64,000 nucleotides of DNA from Formosa algae (GCF_001439665.1 NZ_LMAK01000004.1:124001-188000), one strand, 5' to 3'; numbered from the stretch's first letter, positions 35,519 to 48,166 are shown. A program made the numbers and translations. The notes: generated from the sequence alone by a model not told the origin.

Positions 35519-36706
35519 ATGGCAAAGGCAACTTTTGATCGTTCCAAACCACACTTAAATATAGGTACAATTGGACACGTAGATCACGGTAAAACAACAT
35601 TAACTGCTGCTATTACTACTGTACTAGCTGCTGCAGGACTTTCAGAAGTAAAGAACTTCGATCAGATTGACAACGCTCCAGAAGAAAAAGAAAGAGGTAT
35701 TACTATTAATACATCTCACGTAGAGTATCAAACAGCTAACCGTCACTACGCTCACGTTGACTGTCCAGGTCACGCGGATTACGTAAAGAACATGGTTACT
35801 GGTGCTGCTCAAATGGATGGTGCAATTTTAGTAGTTGCTGCAACTGACGGACCAATGCCTCAAACTAGAGAGCATATCTTATTAGGAAAACAAGTAGGTA
35901 TTCCATCTATTGTTGTTTTTATGAATAAGGTAGATTTAGTTGATGATGAAGAATTATTAGAATTAGTTGAAATGGAAGTTAGAGATTTACTTTCTTTTTA
36001 TGACTATGATGGTGATAACGGACCTGTAATTGCTGGATCTGCTTTAGGCGGATTAAACGGTGAGCCAAAATGGTCTGAAAAAATCATGGAATTAATGGAA
36101 GCTTGTGATACTTGGATTAAAGAACCTTTAAGAGAAGTAGATAAAGATTTCTTAATGCCTATCGAAGATGTATTTTCTATTACAGGTCGTGGTACAGTAG
36201 CAACTGGACGTATCGAAACTGGAGTAGCGAAAACTGGAGATCCTGTTGAAATTATTGGTATGGGTGCTGAAAAGTTAACTTCTACTATTACAGGTATCGA
36301 AATGTTCCGTCAAATCTTAGATAGAGGTGAGGCTGGAGATAACGCAGGTATCTTATTAAGAGGTATTGCAAAAGAAGATATTAAAAGAGGAATGGTTATT
36401 ACTAAGCCAGGATCTGTAACACCACACGCTAAATTCAAAGCAGAAGTTTATGTTTTGAAAAAAGAAGAAGGTGGTCGTCACACTCCATTCCACAACAACT
36501 ACCGTCCACAGTTCTACGTACGTACAACTGATGTAACAGGAACTATTAACTTACCTGAAGGAGTTGAAATGGTAATGCCAGGAGATAACTTAACAATTAC
36601 TGTTGACTTACACCAAGCAATCGCAATGAATGTTGGTTTACGTTTCGCTATCCGTGAAGGAGGTAGAACTGTAGGTGCAGGACAAGTAACTGAAATTTTA
36701 GACTAA
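35519..36706 (+). CDS. tuf: Elongation factor Tu
   Basis: The EF-Tu GTPase of 395 residues brings aminoacyl-tRNA to the ribosome. G1 is GHVDHGKT, the switch I region includes [14 protein letters not shown]3 is DCPGHADY, G4 is NKVD and G5 is GSALGG. Domains 2 and 3 follow ([35 protein letters not shown]). It is in the classic cluster of tRNAs, tuf, tRNA-Trp, secE and nusG. Codon use is strongly biased (mostly TTA, AAA, GAA, GGT), as expected for a highly expressed gene. Confidence 0.98.
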   Translation: MAKATFDRSKPHLNIGTIGHVDHGKTTLTAAITTVLAAAGLSEVKNFDQIDNAPEEKERGITINTSHVEYQTANRHYAHVDCPGHADYVKNMVTGAAQMDGAILVVAATDGPMPQTREHILLGKQVGIPSIVVFMNKVDLVDDEELLELVEMEVRDLLSFYDYDGDNGPVIAGSALGGLNGEPKWSEKIMELMEACDTWIKEPLREVDKDFLMPIEDVFSITGRGTVATGRIETGVAKTGDPVEIIGMGAEKLTSTITGIEMFRQILDRGEAGDNAGILLRGIAKEDIKRGMVITKPGSVTPHAKFKAEVYVLKKEEGGRHTPFHNNYRPQFYVRTTDVTGTINLPEGVEMVMPGDNLTITVDLHQAIAMNVGLRFAIREGGRTVGAGQVTEILD

Positions 36707-36766
36707 ATTTAAGTTTAATACAATATAAGTTGAGGTGTTTCAATTATGAAATACCTTGACTTTTAT

Positions 36767-36839
36767 ACGGGCGTAGCTCAGTTGGTAGAGCACTGGTCTC
36801 CAAAACCAGGTGTCGGGAGTTCGAGTCTCTCCGCCCGTG
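36767..36839 (+). tRNA. tRNA-Trp(CCA)
   Basis: A 73-nt cloverleaf: acceptor ACGGGCG / CGCCCGT, anticodon stem CTGGT / ACCAG with loop CTCCAAA (anticodon CCA) and the T-arm AGTTCGAGTCT. It lies between tuf and secE, the usual location. Confidence 0.95.
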
Positions 36840-36860
36840 CTAATAAAGTTTTGAAAAATA

Positions 36861-37055
36861 ATGGCTGGATTTGTAAATTACGTAAAAGAATCATTCGAAG
36901 AGTTAAAGCATAATGTAACTTGGCCTACTATGGCAGAAGCACAAAGCTTAACTATTTTGGTTGCTGTGTTTTCTACAGTGTTCTCTTTAGCAATATGGGG
37001 AGTAGATACAGTATTCAGCAAGGCTATATCGTATTACTTTCATTTAATCAACTAA
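36861..37055 (+). CDS. secE: Preprotein translocase subunit SecE
   Basis: A 64-residue short SecE with one membrane helix. FVNYVKESFEELKHNVTWPT is the conserved cytoplasmic amphipathic part, followed by the transmembrane segment LTILVAVFSTVFSLAIWGVD. It stabilises SecY in the translocon. It lies 22 bp after tRNA-Trp and 12 bp before nusG, the usual order. Confidence 0.95.
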   Translation: MAGFVNYVKESFEELKHNVTWPTMAEAQSLTILVAVFSTVFSLAIWGVDTVFSKAISYYFHLIN

Positions 37056-37067
37056 AAATATATTTTT

Positions 37068-37622
37068 ATGTCTGAAACAAATGCTAAAAAGTGGTACGTT
37101 GTAAGAGCTGTAAGTGGTCAAGAAAATAAAATTAAAGCGTATATCGAGAATGAAATTACTCGTTTAGGCTTGCAAGATTATGTAGATCAAGTACTAGTTC
37201 CAACAGAAAAAGTAATTCAAATCCGTAACGGGAAAAAAATACAAAAAGAAAAAGTATATTTTCCTGGTTACATTATGGTTCAAGCAAATTTAACAGGAGA
37301 AGTACCTCACATTATTAGATCGGTAACTAACGTTATTGGTTTTTTAGGTGAAACCAAAGGAGGTGATCCTGTACCATTAAGACAATCTGAAGTAAACAGA
37401 ATGTTAGGTAAGGTAGATGAGTTAACAGTGGATACTGAAACTAATGTTGCAATTCCTTACGATATTGGAGAAACCGTTAAAGTAATAGACGGTCCTTTTA
37501 ATGGGTTTGATGGTACTATTGAAAAAATTAACGAAGAAAAGCGTAAGCTTGAAGTAATGGTAAAGATTTTTGGAAGAAAAACACCATTAGAGTTAAATTA
37601 TATGCAAGTAGAGAAAGTATAA
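37068..37622 (+). CDS. nusG: Transcription termination/antitermination factor NusG
   Basis: A 184-residue NusG. The NGN domain starts WYVVRAVSGQENKIKAYIE and contains VYFPGYIMVQ. The C-terminal KOW domain is seen as GETVKVIDGPFNGFDGTIE, followed by LEVMVKIFGRKTPLEL. It contacts RNA polymerase and, through KOW, Rho or ribosomal protein S10. It lies between secE and rplK with a 74-bp gap before rplK. Confidence 0.96.
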   Translation: MSETNAKKWYVVRAVSGQENKIKAYIENEITRLGLQDYVDQVLVPTEKVIQIRNGKKIQKEKVYFPGYIMVQANLTGEVPHIIRSVTNVIGFLGETKGGDPVPLRQSEVNRMLGKVDELTVDTETNVAIPYDIGETVKVIDGPFNGFDGTIEKINEEKRKLEVMVKIFGRKTPLELNYMQVEKV

Positions 37623-37696
37623 TAACTGTTACAAGTATACAAGGTGTGTCATACCGCTTCCAACAGTAGAAGCACATCAAAATTAAATTAATAGAA

Positions 37697-38134
37697 ATGG
37701 CAAAAGAATTAGGTAAAGTAGTTAAGTTACAAGTTCGGGGAGGTGCAGCGAATCCGTCGCCACCGGTTGGACCCGCTTTAGGAGCTGCAGGTGTTAACAT
37801 CATGGAGTTCTGTAAGCAATTCAATGCTAGAACGCAAGACAAACAAGGTAAGGTATTACCGGTTGTGATCTCTGTTTACAAAGACAAATCATTTGATTTT
37901 GTAATCAAGACACCACCAGCTGCAGTACAATTATTAGAAGCAGCTAAGTTGAAAAAGGGTTCTGGTGAGCCAAACCGAAAAAAAGTAGCTAAAGTTTCTT
38001 GGGATCAAATTAAAACTATTGCTGAAGATAAAATGCAAGATTTAAATGCATTTACAATCGAATCAGCTATGAAAATGATCGCAGGTACCGCAAGGTCTAT
38101 GGGTATAACCGTGACTGGAAACGCGCCAAATTAA
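37697..38134 (+). CDS. rplK: 50S ribosomal protein uL11
   Basis: A 145-residue uL11. The N-terminal domain has [20 protein letters not shown] and [16 protein letters not shown], and the rRNA-binding C-terminal domain ends in RSMGITVTG. It forms the base of the stalk at the GTPase-associated centre. First of the rplKAJL set. Confidence 0.97.
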   Translation: MAKELGKVVKLQVRGGAANPSPPVGPALGAAGVNIMEFCKQFNARTQDKQGKVLPVVISVYKDKSFDFVIKTPPAAVQLLEAAKLKKGSGEPNRKKVAKVSWDQIKTIAEDKMQDLNAFTIESAMKMIAGTARSMGITVTGNAPN

Positions 38135-38154
38135 TCTAGAAAAAGACATTTAAA

Positions 38155-38844
38155 ATGGCAAGATTAACAAAAAAGCAAAAAGAAGCTTTAGCAAAAATAG
38201 AAAAAGGAAAACTTTATTCTGTTAATGAAGCATCTTCATTAGTAAAAGACATAACAAATGCAAAGTTTGACGCGTCTGTAGACATCGCTGTTCGTTTAGG
38301 AGTAGATCCTAGAAAAGCAAACCAAATGGTAAGAGGTGTAGTATCTTTACCTCATGGTACAGGTAAAGACGTTAAAGTTTTAGCATTAGTTACTCCAGAC
38401 AAAGAAGCAGAAGCTAAAGAAGCTGGAGCAGATTACGTAGGTTTAGATGAATTTCTTGATAAAATCAAGAGTGGTTGGACAGACGTAGATGTAATTATCA
38501 CTATGCCAAGTGTAATGGGTAAATTAGGACCATTAGGACGTATATTAGGACCTAGAGGATTAATGCCTAACCCTAAAACTGGTACAGTAACTATGGATAT
38601 AGCAAAGGCAGTAACTGAAGTAAAAGCTGGTAAAATTGACTTTAAAGTTGATAAAACTGGTATTGTACACGCAGCTATTGGAAAAGCATCTTTTAGTGCA
38701 GATCAAATTGCAGGTAACGCAAACGAATTATTACAAACATTAATGAAATTAAAGCCAACTGCGGCAAAAGGAACTTATGTAAAAAGCATCTTCATGTCTT
38801 CTACAATGAGTCCTAGTATAGCTGTTGAGCCTAAAATTGGTTAA
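38155..38844 (+). CDS. rplA: 50S ribosomal protein uL1
   Basis: A 229-residue uL1 with [40 protein letters not shown] and the final [11 protein letters not shown]. It binds the L1 stalk of 23S rRNA; in other bacteria it represses translation of the rplKA mRNA. It lies 20 bp after rplK. Confidence 0.97.
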   Translation: MARLTKKQKEALAKIEKGKLYSVNEASSLVKDITNAKFDASVDIAVRLGVDPRKANQMVRGVVSLPHGTGKDVKVLALVTPDKEAEAKEAGADYVGLDEFLDKIKSGWTDVDVIITMPSVMGKLGPLGRILGPRGLMPNPKTGTVTMDIAKAVTEVKAGKIDFKVDKTGIVHAAIGKASFSADQIAGNANELLQTLMKLKPTAAKGTYVKSIFMSSTMSPSIAVEPKIG

Positions 38845-38863
38845 TTAGTTAAAAACTTTTATT

Positions 38864-39385
38864 ATGACAAGAGAAGAAAAATCACAAGTAATTGAAGAAC
38901 TAACTGCACAATTAGCCGATAATGCAAATATCTACCTAGCAGATATTTCAGGTTTAAATGCAGTGACTACATCAGACTTACGTCGCGCTTGTTTCAAAGC
39001 TAATATTAAATTAGCTATTGTTAAAAATACATTACTTGAAAAAGCAATGGAAGCTTCAGATCGTGAATTTGGAGACTTACCAACGGTTTTAAAAGGAAAC
39101 ACTTCAGTGATGTATTCTGAAACTGGAAACGCTCCAGCTAAAGTAATTAAAGCTTTCAGAAAGAAATCAGAAAAGCCTTTATTAAAAGGTGCTTTCATTG
39201 AAGAAGCTGTTTACATTGGAGACGACCAATTAGATGCCTTAGTAGATATTAAATCACGTGAAGAGTTGATTGGAGATATCATTGGATTATTACAATCGCC
39301 TGCTAAGAACGTTGTATCTGCACTTCAATCAAGTGGAGGGAAACTTTCAGGTATCTTAAAAACATTATCTCAAAAAGAGGGATAG
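38864..39385 (+). CDS. rplJ: 50S ribosomal protein uL10
   Basis: A 173-residue uL10, the stalk protein that carries bL12 dimers. Seen are the N-terminal NIYLADISGLNAVTTSDLRR, KLAIVKNTLLEKAM and a C-terminal helix with NVVSALQSSGGKLSGILKTL for bL12 binding. It starts 19 bp after rplA, with no obvious separate leader for L10-type autoregulation. Confidence 0.96.
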   Translation: MTREEKSQVIEELTAQLADNANIYLADISGLNAVTTSDLRRACFKANIKLAIVKNTLLEKAMEASDREFGDLPTVLKGNTSVMYSETGNAPAKVIKAFRKKSEKPLLKGAFIEEAVYIGDDQLDALVDIKSREELIGDIIGLLQSPAKNVVSALQSSGGKLSGILKTLSQKEG

Positions 39386-39448
39386 TATTAAATAGTACGC
39401 ATTATTACACAAATATATTACATTAAAAATTTATTAAAACGATAGAAA

Positions 39449-39820
39449 ATGGCAGATTTAAAAGATTTCGCAGAACAATTAGTTAACTTAACAGTTAAAG
39501 AAGTAAACGAGTTAGCTACTATATTAAAAGATGAGTATGGTATTGAGCCTGCTGCTGCTGCTGTAGCTGTTGCTGCTGGACCAGCTGGAGGTGAAGCTGC
39601 TGAAGAAAAAACTGAATTTGATGTTATTCTTAAAGCCGCTGGAGGTTCTAAATTAGCTGTAGTAAAGTTAGTTAAAGAATTAACTGGATTAGGTTTAAAA
39701 GAAGCTAAAGGATTAGTTGATGACGCACCAAGTCCAATCAAAGAAGGTATTTCTAAAGACGAAGCAGAAGCTTTAAAAGCATCATTAGAAGAGGCAGGAG
39801 CTGAGGTTGAGCTTAAGTAA
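39449..39820 (+). CDS. rplL: 50S ribosomal protein bL12 (L7/L12)
   Basis: A 123-residue bL12. N-terminal dimer domain [20 protein letters not shown], an Ala- and Gly-rich hinge (about residues 34-52) and a C-terminal domain with [20 protein letters not shown] and [20 protein letters not shown]. The last carries the factor-binding helices. Followed by a long hairpin before rpoB. Confidence 0.97.
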   Translation: MADLKDFAEQLVNLTVKEVNELATILKDEYGIEPAAAAVAVAAGPAGGEAAEEKTEFDVILKAAGGSKLAVVKLVKELTGLGLKEAKGLVDDAPSPIKEGISKDEAEALKASLEEAGAEVELK

Positions 39821-39843
39821 GCTTACTTACCAAACAACATAAA

Positions 39844-39879
39844 GGTTTAGGTCTGGAGTAGTACTCTAAGACCTAAACC
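39844..39879 (+). promoter_or_regulatory. Long hairpin between rplL and rpoB
   Basis: A perfect 11-bp outer stem (GGTTTAGGTCT / AGACCTAAACC) encloses an inner GAGT / ACTC stem. Only four Ts follow, so it is not a strong terminator. It is a likely attenuator or RNA-processing signal that lowers rpoBC output relative to the ribosomal genes. Confidence 0.75.
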
Positions 39880-39943
39880 ATTTTGCGTATATAATACTTA
39901 GATACGCGCACACTATTATTTTTAATCAAAATTTCGTCCATTG

Positions 39944-42900
39944 ATGTTAGTAACACAAGCTGAAAGATTAAATTTCTCGTCTATTGTTAATAGAACAGAG
40001 TATCCAGATTTCTTGGATATTCAGATTAAATCCTTCCAGGATTTTTTCCAACTAGAGACCAAATCTGAAGAAAGAGGTAATGAAGGTTTATATAACACCT
40101 TCATGGAGAATTTTCCAATAACAGACACTCGTAATCAATTCGTACTAGAATTTTTAGATTACTTTGTTGATCCACCAAGATATTCTTTAGAAGAATGTAT
40201 TGAAAGAGGGCTTACATACAGCGTTCCGCTTAAAGCAAGGTTAAAATTATACTGTACAGACCCTGAACATGAGGATTTCGAGACCATTGTTCAAGATGTG
40301 TATTTAGGTACAATTCCTTACATGACACCTAGTGGTACGTTTTGTATTAACGGTGCAGAGCGTGTTGTAGTTTCTCAATTACACCGTTCTCCTGGAGTAT
40401 TCTTTGGTCAATCATTCCACGCGAATGGTACAAAGTTATATTCAGCTAGAGTTATCCCTTTTAAAGGATCTTGGATTGAATTTGCTACAGACATTAACAG
40501 TGTTATGTATGCATATATCGATCGTAAGAAAAAGTTACCTGTAACCACTTTATTTAGAGCAATTGGTTTTGAACGTGATAAAGATATTCTTGAAATATTT
40601 GATCTTGCAGAAGAAATTAAAGTTTCTAAATCTGGGTTAAAGAAATATCAAGGACGTAAATTGGCTGCACGTGTATTGAATACATGGCACGAAGATTTTG
40701 TTGATGAAGATACTGGTGAAGTAGTTTCTATTGAACGTAATGAAATTGTATTAGATCGTGATACAGTTTTAGATAAAGATAATATTGAAGAAATTCTTGA
40801 AGCTAATGTAAAGACTGTCCTTTTACATAAAGAAAGCGCTGAACAAGGAGATTACGCAATTATCCATAATACGCTTCAAAAAGATCCAACAAACTCTGAA
40901 AAAGAAGCTGTCGAGCATATCTACCGTCAATTACGTAATGCAGAGCCGCCAGATGAGGAAACTGCAAGAGGAATTATTGATAAATTATTCTTCTCAGATC
41001 AACGTTACTCTTTAGGTGAAGTTGGGCGTTACAGAATGAACAAGAAATTACAGTTAGATATTGGTATGGATAAGCAAGTGCTTACCAAAGAAGATATTAT
41101 AACCATTATAAAGTATTTAATCGAGCTTATCAATTCTAAAGCAGAGATTGATGATATTGACCACTTATCTAACCGTCGTGTGCGTACAGTAGGTGAACAA
41201 TTATCTTCTCAGTTTGGTGTTGGTTTAGCACGTATGGCACGTACTATTCGTGAGCGTATGAATGTACGTGATAACGAAGTCTTTACTCCTATAGATTTAA
41301 TTAATGCGAAGACTTTATCGTCTGTTATTAATTCATTCTTTGGTACAAACCAGTTATCTCAATTTATGGACCAAACCAATCCTCTTGCAGAGATTACGCA
41401 CAAGCGTCGTCTTTCAGCATTAGGACCAGGAGGTTTATCAAGAGAAAGAGCAGGTTTCGAGGTACGTGACGTTCACTATACACACTACGGTCGTCTTTGT
41501 CCGATTGAAACTCCTGAAGGTCCAAACATTGGATTAATTTCTTCACTTTCTGTATATGCAAAAGTGAATTCAATGGGATTCATCGAAACACCTTATAGAC
41601 CCGTTACAGATGGTGTTGTAGATATCGTTAATCCTCCAGTATATTTAAGTGCTGAAGAGGAAGAAGAAAAATTAATTGCACAGGCCACTGTAAAAATTGA
41701 TGAAAATGCTAAAATTATTCATGAGAAGGTAATTGCCCGTATGGAAGGTGATTTTCCTGTTATTGAACCAACAGCATTACATTATACAGATGTTGCACCA
41801 AACCAAATTTCGTCTATCTCGGCTTCATTAATTCCGTTCTTAGAACATGATGATGCCAACCGTGCATTGATGGGATCTAACATGATGCGTCAGGCAGTAC
41901 CTTTATTAAGAGTAGATTCTCCAATTGTAGGAACAGGATTAGAACGCCAAGTGGCTAAAGATTCTCGTGTACTTATTAATGCAGAAGGTTCTGGTGTTGT
42001 TGAATATGTAGACGCTAACGAAATAACTATCCGTTACGATAGAACAGAAGATGAAGCTTCTGTAAGTTTTGATGCCGAAACAAAAACATATCCTTTAGTT
42101 AAGTTTAGAAAAACTAACCAAGGTACATCTATTAACCTTAAACCAATTGTTCGTAAAGGCGATGTGGTTCAAAAAGGTCAAGTACTTTGTCAAGGTTATG
42201 CAACTGAAAATGGAGAATTAGCTTTAGGTAGAAACATGAAAGTAGCCTTTATGCCTTGGAAAGGGTATAACTTTGAGGATGCGATTGTGATCTCAGAAAA
42301 AGTTGTTCGTGAAGATATCTTTACATCTATCCATATTGATGAGTATTCTTTAGAAGTTCGTGATACAAAATTAGGTAACGAAGAGTTAACTAATGATATC
42401 CCTAACGTATCTGAAGAAGCTACCAAAGATTTAGATGAAAATGGTATGATTCGTGTTGGTGCAGAAGTGAAACCTGGTGATATCCTTATTGGAAAAATTA
42501 CTCCAAAAGGTGAATCTGATCCAACTCCAGAAGAAAAATTATTACGTGCTATTTTTGGTGATAAAGCAGGTGATGTAAAAGATGCATCATTAAAAGCTTC
42601 TCCATCATTAAATGGTGTAGTAATAGATAAGAAATTATTTGCTCGTGCGGTAAAAGATAAACGTAAGAGAGCTAAAGATAAAGAAGATATTACGCAATTA
42701 GAAGCGATTTATTACGCGAAGTTCGAAGAGCTTAAAGCGATATTAATCGATAAATTATTTGCTTTAGTAGGTGGTAAAACAGCTCAAGGTATCTTTAATG
42801 ACTTAGGTGAAGAAGTTTTACCAAAAGGTAAGAAATACACACTTAAAATGTTAAACTCTGTTGAGGATTATACACACTTAACATCAGGAGTGTGGACAAC

Positions 42901-43756
42901 AGATGACCATACTAATAAATTAGTTGCTGACTTAATTCACAACTACAAAATTAAAGAAAACGACTTACAAGGATCTTTAAGACGTGAGAAGTTTACAATT
43001 TCTGTAGGAGACGAATTACCAGCAGGTATTATTAAATTGGCTAAAGTTTATATCGCTAAAAAACGTAAACTAAAAGTTGGAGATAAAATGGCAGGACGTC
43101 ACGGTAACAAAGGTATTGTTGCACGTATCGTTCGTCAGGAAGATATGCCTTTCTTAGAAGACGGAACACCAGTAGATATTGTCTTGAATCCACTTGGGGT
43201 ACCATCTCGTATGAACATTGGTCAGATTTACGAAACTGTACTTGGTTGGGCAGGTCAGAAATTAGGTCAGAAATATGCAACACCAATTTTTGATGGTGCT
43301 ACTATAGATCAAATTACTGAATTAACCAACAAAGCAGGAGTTCCAGAATTTGGACATACATATTTATATGATGGTGGAACAGGAGATCGTTTTGATCAAA
43401 AAGCCACAGTTGGAGTTATTTATATGATTAAGTTAGGTCATATGATTGATGATAAAATGCATGCTCGTTCTATAGGACCTTACTCTTTAATTACACAACA
43501 ACCATTAGGTGGTAAAGCACAATTTGGTGGACAACGTTTTGGAGAGATGGAAGTATGGGCACTAGAAGCATATGGTGCATCTGCAACTCTTAGAGAAATA
43601 TTGACAGTGAAATCTGATGATGTTATTGGTAGAGCTAAAACTTACGAAGCAATCGTAAAAGGAGAGCAAATGCCAGAACCTGGATTACCAGAATCTTTCA
43701 ACGTACTTATGCACGAATTGAAAGGTTTAGGATTAGACATTAGATTAGAGGAATAA
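39944..43756 (+). CDS. rpoB: RNA polymerase subunit beta
   Basis: A protein of 1270 residues, the usual Bacteroidota length. Landmarks are [20 protein letters not shown], the rifampicin-region segment [20 protein letters not shown] with [68 protein letters not shown] and the C-terminal [20 protein letters not shown]. The ATG at 39944 is chosen over the TTG one codon before. Residues in the rifampicin-binding region (QFMDQ, HKRR, LGPGG) look wild-type. It is flanked by two long hairpins. Confidence 0.97.
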   Translation: MLVTQAERLNFSSIVNRTEYPDFLDIQIKSFQDFFQLETKSEERGNEGLYNTFMENFPITDTRNQFVLEFLDYFVDPPRYSLEECIERGLTYSVPLKARLKLYCTDPEHEDFETIVQDVYLGTIPYMTPSGTFCINGAERVVVSQLHRSPGVFFGQSFHANGTKLYSARVIPFKGSWIEFATDINSVMYAYIDRKKKLPVTTLFRAIGFERDKDILEIFDLAEEIKVSKSGLKKYQGRKLAARVLNTWHEDFVDEDTGEVVSIERNEIVLDRDTVLDKDNIEEILEANVKTVLLHKESAEQGDYAIIHNTLQKDPTNSEKEAVEHIYRQLRNAEPPDEETARGIIDKLFFSDQRYSLGEVGRYRMNKKLQLDIGMDKQVLTKEDIITIIKYLIELINSKAEIDDIDHLSNRRVRTVGEQLSSQFGVGLARMARTIRERMNVRDNEVFTPIDLINAKTLSSVINSFFGTNQLSQFMDQTNPLAEITHKRRLSALGPGGLSRERAGFEVRDVHYTHYGRLCPIETPEGPNIGLISSLSVYAKVNSMGFIETPYRPVTDGVVDIVNPPVYLSAEEEEEKLIAQATVKIDENAKIIHEKVIARMEGDFPVIEPTALHYTDVAPNQISSISASLIPFLEHDDANRALMGSNMMRQAVPLLRVDSPIVGTGLERQVAKDSRVLINAEGSGVVEYVDANEITIRYDRTEDEASVSFDAETKTYPLVKFRKTNQGTSINLKPIVRKGDVVQKGQVLCQGYATENGELALGRNMKVAFMPWKGYNFEDAIVISEKVVREDIFTSIHIDEYSLEVRDTKLGNEELTNDIPNVSEEATKDLDENGMIRVGAEVKPGDILIGKITPKGESDPTPEEKLLRAIFGDKAGDVKDASLKASPSLNGVVIDKKLFARAVKDKRKRAKDKEDITQLEAIYYAKFEELKAILIDKLFALVGGKTAQGIFNDLGEEVLPKGKKYTLKMLNSVEDYTHLTSGVWTTDDHTNKLVADLIHNYKIKENDLQGSLRREKFTISVGDELPAGIIKLAKVYIAKKRKLKVGDKMAGRHGNKGIVARIVRQEDMPFLEDGTPVDIVLNPLGVPSRMNIGQIYETVLGWAGQKLGQKYATPIFDGATIDQITELTNKAGVPEFGHTYLYDGGTGDRFDQKATVGVIYMIKLGHMIDDKMHARSIGPYSLITQQPLGGKAQFGGQRFGEMEVWALEAYGASATLREILTVKSDDVIGRAKTYEAIVKGEQMPEPGLPESFNVLMHELKGLGLDIRLEE

Positions 43757-43761
43757 TATAT

Positions 43762-43792
43762 TGTTCATCAGGTTTGTTTTAAACCTGATGAA
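43762..43792 (+). promoter_or_regulatory. Perfect 13-bp hairpin between rpoB and rpoC
   Basis: GTTCATCAGGTTT pairs exactly with AAACCTGATGAAC around a 5-nt loop. No T-run follows. It stands 6 bp behind the rpoB stop and 36 bp before the rpoC ATG, so it probably acts in RNA processing or stability and not in termination. Confidence 0.75.
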
Positions 43793-43827
43793 CTCAGTTT
43801 ACAAATAATTCGATATCACCATATATT

Positions 43828-46800
43828 ATGGCAAGAAAACAAGATAAGAATACAGTAAAGAGGTTTAATAAAATCTCAATTGGTTTAGCATCACCAGAGT
43901 CTATATTAGCAGATTCTAATGGGGAGGTGTTAAAGCCAGAAACTATCAATTATCGAACACATAAACCAGAACGAGATGGTTTATTCTGTGAGCGTATTTT
44001 TGGTCCTGTAAAAGACTACGAATGTGCCTGTGGAAAATATAAGCGTATTCGCTACAAAGGTATTGTATGTGACCGTTGTGGTGTAGAAGTAACAGAAAAG
44101 AAAGTACGTCGTGATAGAGTAGGACACATTAATCTTGTTGTTCCTGTAGCTCACATATGGTATTTCCGTTCTTTACCAAATAAAATAGGATATTTATTAG
44201 GATTACCGTCTAAGAAATTAGATATGATTATCTACTACGAACGCTATGTAGTTATTCAGCCAGGTAATGCTAAAAATGAAGAAGGAGAACCATTACAAAA
44301 AATGGACTTCTTAACAGAAGAAGAGTATTTAAATGTTTTAGAAACACTTCCTCAAGATAATCAATATTTAGAAGACACAGACCCAAATAAATTCCTAGCG
44401 AAAATGGGTGCTGAGTGTTTAATAGATCTTTTAGCACGTATCGATCTTGATGCTTTATCATATCAATTACGTCACAAAGCAAATACAGAAACATCTAAAC
44501 AACGTAAAACTGAAGCGTTAAAACGTTTACAAGTTGTTGAAGCGTTACGTGAATCTAACGAACATAGAGAGAACCGTCCAGAATGGATGATTATGAAAGT
44601 GGTTCCTGTAATTCCACCAGAATTACGTCCGTTAGTGCCATTAGATGGTGGTCGTTTTGCAACATCAGATTTAAATGATTTATACCGTCGTGTAATTATT
44701 CGTAACAACCGTTTAAAACGTCTTGTTGAGATTAAAGCACCAGAAGTTATTTTACGTAACGAAAAACGTATGTTACAGGAATCTGTAGATTCGTTATTCG
44801 ATAACACACGTAAAGCATCAGCGGTAAAAACAGATTCTAACAGACCTTTAAAATCGTTATCAGATTCATTAAAAGGTAAGCAAGGACGTTTCCGTCAAAA
44901 CTTATTAGGGAAACGTGTGGATTATTCAGCACGTTCTGTAATTGTTGTAGGACCAGAAATGAGATTGTTCGAATGTGGTTTACCTAAGAACATGGCAGCC
45001 GAGCTTTACAAACCTTTCGTAATTAGAAAATTAATTGAAAGAGGTATTGTTAAAACTGTAAAGTCTGCAAAGAAAATTATAGATAAAAAAGAGCCAGTAG
45101 TTTGGGATATTTTGGAAAATGTTCTTAAAGGACATCCAATATTACTAAACCGTGCTCCTACATTACACAGATTGGGTATTCAAGCTTTCCAGCCAAAATT
45201 AATTGAAGGTAAAGCAATCCAATTACACCCATTAGTATGTACAGCCTTTAACGCCGATTTTGATGGTGACCAGATGGCAGTGCATTTACCATTAGGACCA
45301 GAAGCTATTCTTGAAGCGCAAATGTTAATGTTAGCTTCTCACAATATCTTAAACCCTGCAAATGGTTCTCCTGTAACTGTACCTTCTCAGGATATGGTAC
45401 TTGGTCTATATTATATGACTAAGCTACGTAAATCTACTCCAGAAGTGCCAATTAAAGGGGAAGGCTTAACATTCTATTCTCCGGAAGAAGTAGAAATTGC
45501 TTTCAACGAGAAAAGTGTAGACTTAAATGCTAGTATTAAAGTAAGAACTTACGACTTTAATGAAGCTGGAGAAAACGTATTACAAATTATAGAAACTACT
45601 GTAGGTCGTGTTTTATTTAACAATAAAGTACCTCATGCAGCTGGATATATAAACCAAGTGTTAACTAAAAAATCGTTAAGAGATATTATTGGTAATATCT
45701 TAAGAGTAACTTCTGTTCCTGAAACAGCAGATTTCCTTGACGAAATTAAAACATTAGGTTACAAATTTGCATTCCAAGGTGGACTATCATTTAGTTTAGG
45801 TGATATTATTATCCCACCAGAAAAGCAAAGTATGATTGATAAAGCGAATGGCTTAGTTGATGGTATTATGGGTAACTATAACATGGGACTTATAACAAAC
45901 AACGAACGTTATAACCAAGTTATTGATATCTGGACTTCTACAAATGCTGAATTGACTGAATTGTCAATGAAACGTATTCGCGAAGATCAACAAGGGTTTA
46001 ACTCGGTATTTATGATGCTTGACTCTGGAGCGCGTGGATCTAAAGAACAGATTCGTCAGCTTACAGGTATGCGTGGATTAATGGCGAAACCTAAAAAATC
46101 GAATGCAGGTGGAGGAGAAATTATTGAAAACCCGATTCTTTCTAACTTTAAGGAAGGTCTTTCAATTTTAGAATACTTTATCTCTACTCACGGTGCGCGT
46201 AAAGGTCTTGCCGATACGGCTCTTAAAACTGCCGATGCCGGGTATTTAACTCGTCGTTTGGTAGATGTATCTCAAGATGTTATTGTTAACAGTGAAGACT
46301 GTGGTACATTAAGAGGTGTTGAAGTTACGGCATTAAAGAAAAATGATGAAATTGTAGAATCTCTTGGAGAACGCGTAATTGGACGTGTATCTTTATACGA
46401 TGTATACAACCCATTAACTGAAGAATTATTAGCTTCTGAAGGACAATTAATTGATGATGATATCGCAGATAAAATTAATCAATCACCTTTAGATGCTGTA
46501 GAAGTACGTTCAGCATTAACTTGTGAAGCTAAAAAAGGTATTTGTGCTAAATGTTACGGTCGTAACTTATCTACCAATAAAATGGTTCAGTTAGGTGAAG
46601 CTGTTGGTGTTGTTGCTGCCCAATCTATTGGAGAACCAGGAACACAGTTAACATTACGTACATTCCACGTAGGTGGTATTGCAGGTAACATTTCAGAAGA
46701 CAATAAACTTATTGTTAAGTTTGATGGAGTTGCAGAAATCGAAGACCTTAAAACAGTTAAAGGTGTAGATGGAGAAGGAAATACAGTAGATATTGTAATT

Positions 46801-48132
46801 TCTCGTACTTCAGAATTAAAACTTATTGATAAGAAAACAGGAATCACTTTAAGTACAAACAACATTCCTTACGGTTCTACAATCTTTACAGATAATGGAG
46901 CAGATCTTAAAAAAGGAGATGTAGTTTGTCAATGGGATCCATATAACGGTGTTATTATTTCTGAATTTGCTGGTAAAGTACGTTACGAAAACATCGAACA
47001 AGGGATTACTTATCAAGTAGAAATTGATGAACAAACAGGATTCCAAGAAAAAGTAATTTCTGAATCAAGAAATAAAAAATTAATTCCAACCCTTCACGTA
47101 GATGATGCGAAAGGAAACCCTATCCGTTCTTACAACTTACCAGTTGGAGCACACTTAATGATAGATGATGGTGAAAAGATTGGAGTTGGTAAAATTTTAG
47201 TAAAAATTCCACGTAAATCTGCAAAAGCAGGGGATATTACAGGAGGTTTACCTCGTGTTACCGAATTATTCGAAGCACGTAACCCTTCTAACCCAGCCGT
47301 AGTAAGTGCTATTGATGGTGTTGTTACTTTTGGTAAAATTAAGCGTGGTAACCGTGAAATTATCGTAGAATCTAAATTAGGAGATATTAAGAAATACCTA
47401 GTTAAATTATCTAATCAGATCTTAGTACAAGAGAATGATTTCGTAAAAGCTGGTATGCCTCTTTCTGATGGTTCTATTACACCAAACGATATCTTAAACA
47501 TTAAAGGCCCTTCAGCTGTACAACAATACTTAGTGAACGAAGTTCAAGAAGTATACCGTTTACAAGGGGTGAAAATTAATGATAAGCATTTCGAAGTTGT
47601 TGTAAGACAAATGATGCGTAAGGTTCAAATTAAAGACTCTGGAGATACTATCTTCTTAGAAGATCAATTAGCTCATAAAGCAGACTTTATTGAAGAAAAT
47701 GATAAAATTTTCGGATTAAAAGTTGTGGAAAGTGCTGGTGAATCTACTAATCTTAAAGAAGGTCAATTAATAACACCTTTCACATTAAGAGACGAGAATT
47801 CATTATTACGTCGTGAAGATAAAGAACTTGTAACAGCTAGAGATGCACAGCCAGCAACGGCTACGCCAATCTTACAAGGTATTACAAGAGCATCTCTTCA
47901 AACAAAATCATTTATCTCTGCAGCATCGTTCCAAGAAACGACTAAGGTTCTTAACGAAGCAGCTGTAGCTGGTAAAATAGATTATCTTGAAGGTCTTAAA
48001 GAAAATGTAATTGTAGGACACAAAATTCCAGCTGGTACTGGGATGCGTAAATACGATCATATTATCGTTGGATCTAAAGAAGAGTTTGATGAAATGATGC
48101 AAGCTAAAAAACAAGAAGTTAATTTTAATTAA
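43828..48132 (+). CDS. rpoC: RNA polymerase subunit beta-prime
   Basis: A protein of 1434 residues. The N-terminal zinc site is [20 protein letters not shown]. The catalytic loop is [15 protein letters not shown] with three Asp binding Mg2+. The bridge-helix region and trigger-loop neighbourhood ([40 protein letters not shown]) and a second zinc site ([22 protein letters not shown]) are all present. There is no split or fusion. Three hairpins follow the stop. Confidence 0.97.
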   Translation: MARKQDKNTVKRFNKISIGLASPESILADSNGEVLKPETINYRTHKPERDGLFCERIFGPVKDYECACGKYKRIRYKGIVCDRCGVEVTEKKVRRDRVGHINLVVPVAHIWYFRSLPNKIGYLLGLPSKKLDMIIYYERYVVIQPGNAKNEEGEPLQKMDFLTEEEYLNVLETLPQDNQYLEDTDPNKFLAKMGAECLIDLLARIDLDALSYQLRHKANTETSKQRKTEALKRLQVVEALRESNEHRENRPEWMIMKVVPVIPPELRPLVPLDGGRFATSDLNDLYRRVIIRNNRLKRLVEIKAPEVILRNEKRMLQESVDSLFDNTRKASAVKTDSNRPLKSLSDSLKGKQGRFRQNLLGKRVDYSARSVIVVGPEMRLFECGLPKNMAAELYKPFVIRKLIERGIVKTVKSAKKIIDKKEPVVWDILENVLKGHPILLNRAPTLHRLGIQAFQPKLIEGKAIQLHPLVCTAFNADFDGDQMAVHLPLGPEAILEAQMLMLASHNILNPANGSPVTVPSQDMVLGLYYMTKLRKSTPEVPIKGEGLTFYSPEEVEIAFNEKSVDLNASIKVRTYDFNEAGENVLQIIETTVGRVLFNNKVPHAAGYINQVLTKKSLRDIIGNILRVTSVPETADFLDEIKTLGYKFAFQGGLSFSLGDIIIPPEKQSMIDKANGLVDGIMGNYNMGLITNNERYNQVIDIWTSTNAELTELSMKRIREDQQGFNSVFMMLDSGARGSKEQIRQLTGMRGLMAKPKKSNAGGGEIIENPILSNFKEGLSILEYFISTHGARKGLADTALKTADAGYLTRRLVDVSQDVIVNSEDCGTLRGVEVTALKKNDEIVESLGERVIGRVSLYDVYNPLTEELLASEGQLIDDDIADKINQSPLDAVEVRSALTCEAKKGICAKCYGRNLSTNKMVQLGEAVGVVAAQSIGEPGTQLTLRTFHVGGIAGNISEDNKLIVKFDGVAEIEDLKTVKGVDGEGNTVDIVISRTSELKLIDKKTGITLSTNNIPYGSTIFTDNGADLKKGDVVCQWDPYNGVIISEFAGKVRYENIEQGITYQVEIDEQTGFQEKVISESRNKKLIPTLHVDDAKGNPIRSYNLPVGAHLMIDDGEKIGVGKILVKIPRKSAKAGDITGGLPRVTELFEARNPSNPAVVSAIDGVVTFGKIKRGNREIIVESKLGDIKKYLVKLSNQILVQENDFVKAGMPLSDGSITPNDILNIKGPSAVQQYLVNEVQEVYRLQGVKINDKHFEVVVRQMMRKVQIKDSGDTIFLEDQLAHKADFIEENDKIFGLKVVESAGESTNLKEGQLITPFTLRDENSLLRREDKELVTARDAQPATATPILQGITRASLQTKSFISAASFQETTKVLNEAAVAGKIDYLEGLKENVIVGHKIPAGTGMRKYDHIIVGSKEEFDEMMQAKKQEVNFN

Positions 48133-48138
48133 TACAAG

Positions 48139-48164
48139 TAATCCCATGAAAGCGGGATTATTTT
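48139..48164 (+). terminator. Hairpin after rpoC (first of three)
   Basis: TAATCCC / GGGATTA with an 8-nt loop, then four Ts, 7 bp after the rpoC stop. A weak intrinsic terminator. Confidence 0.6.
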
Positions 48165-48166
48165 AC

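Noticed and set aside
39941-39943. TTG one codon before the rpoB ATG
   Set aside because: The ATG at 39944 is the natural start; the extra codon gives no known residue.
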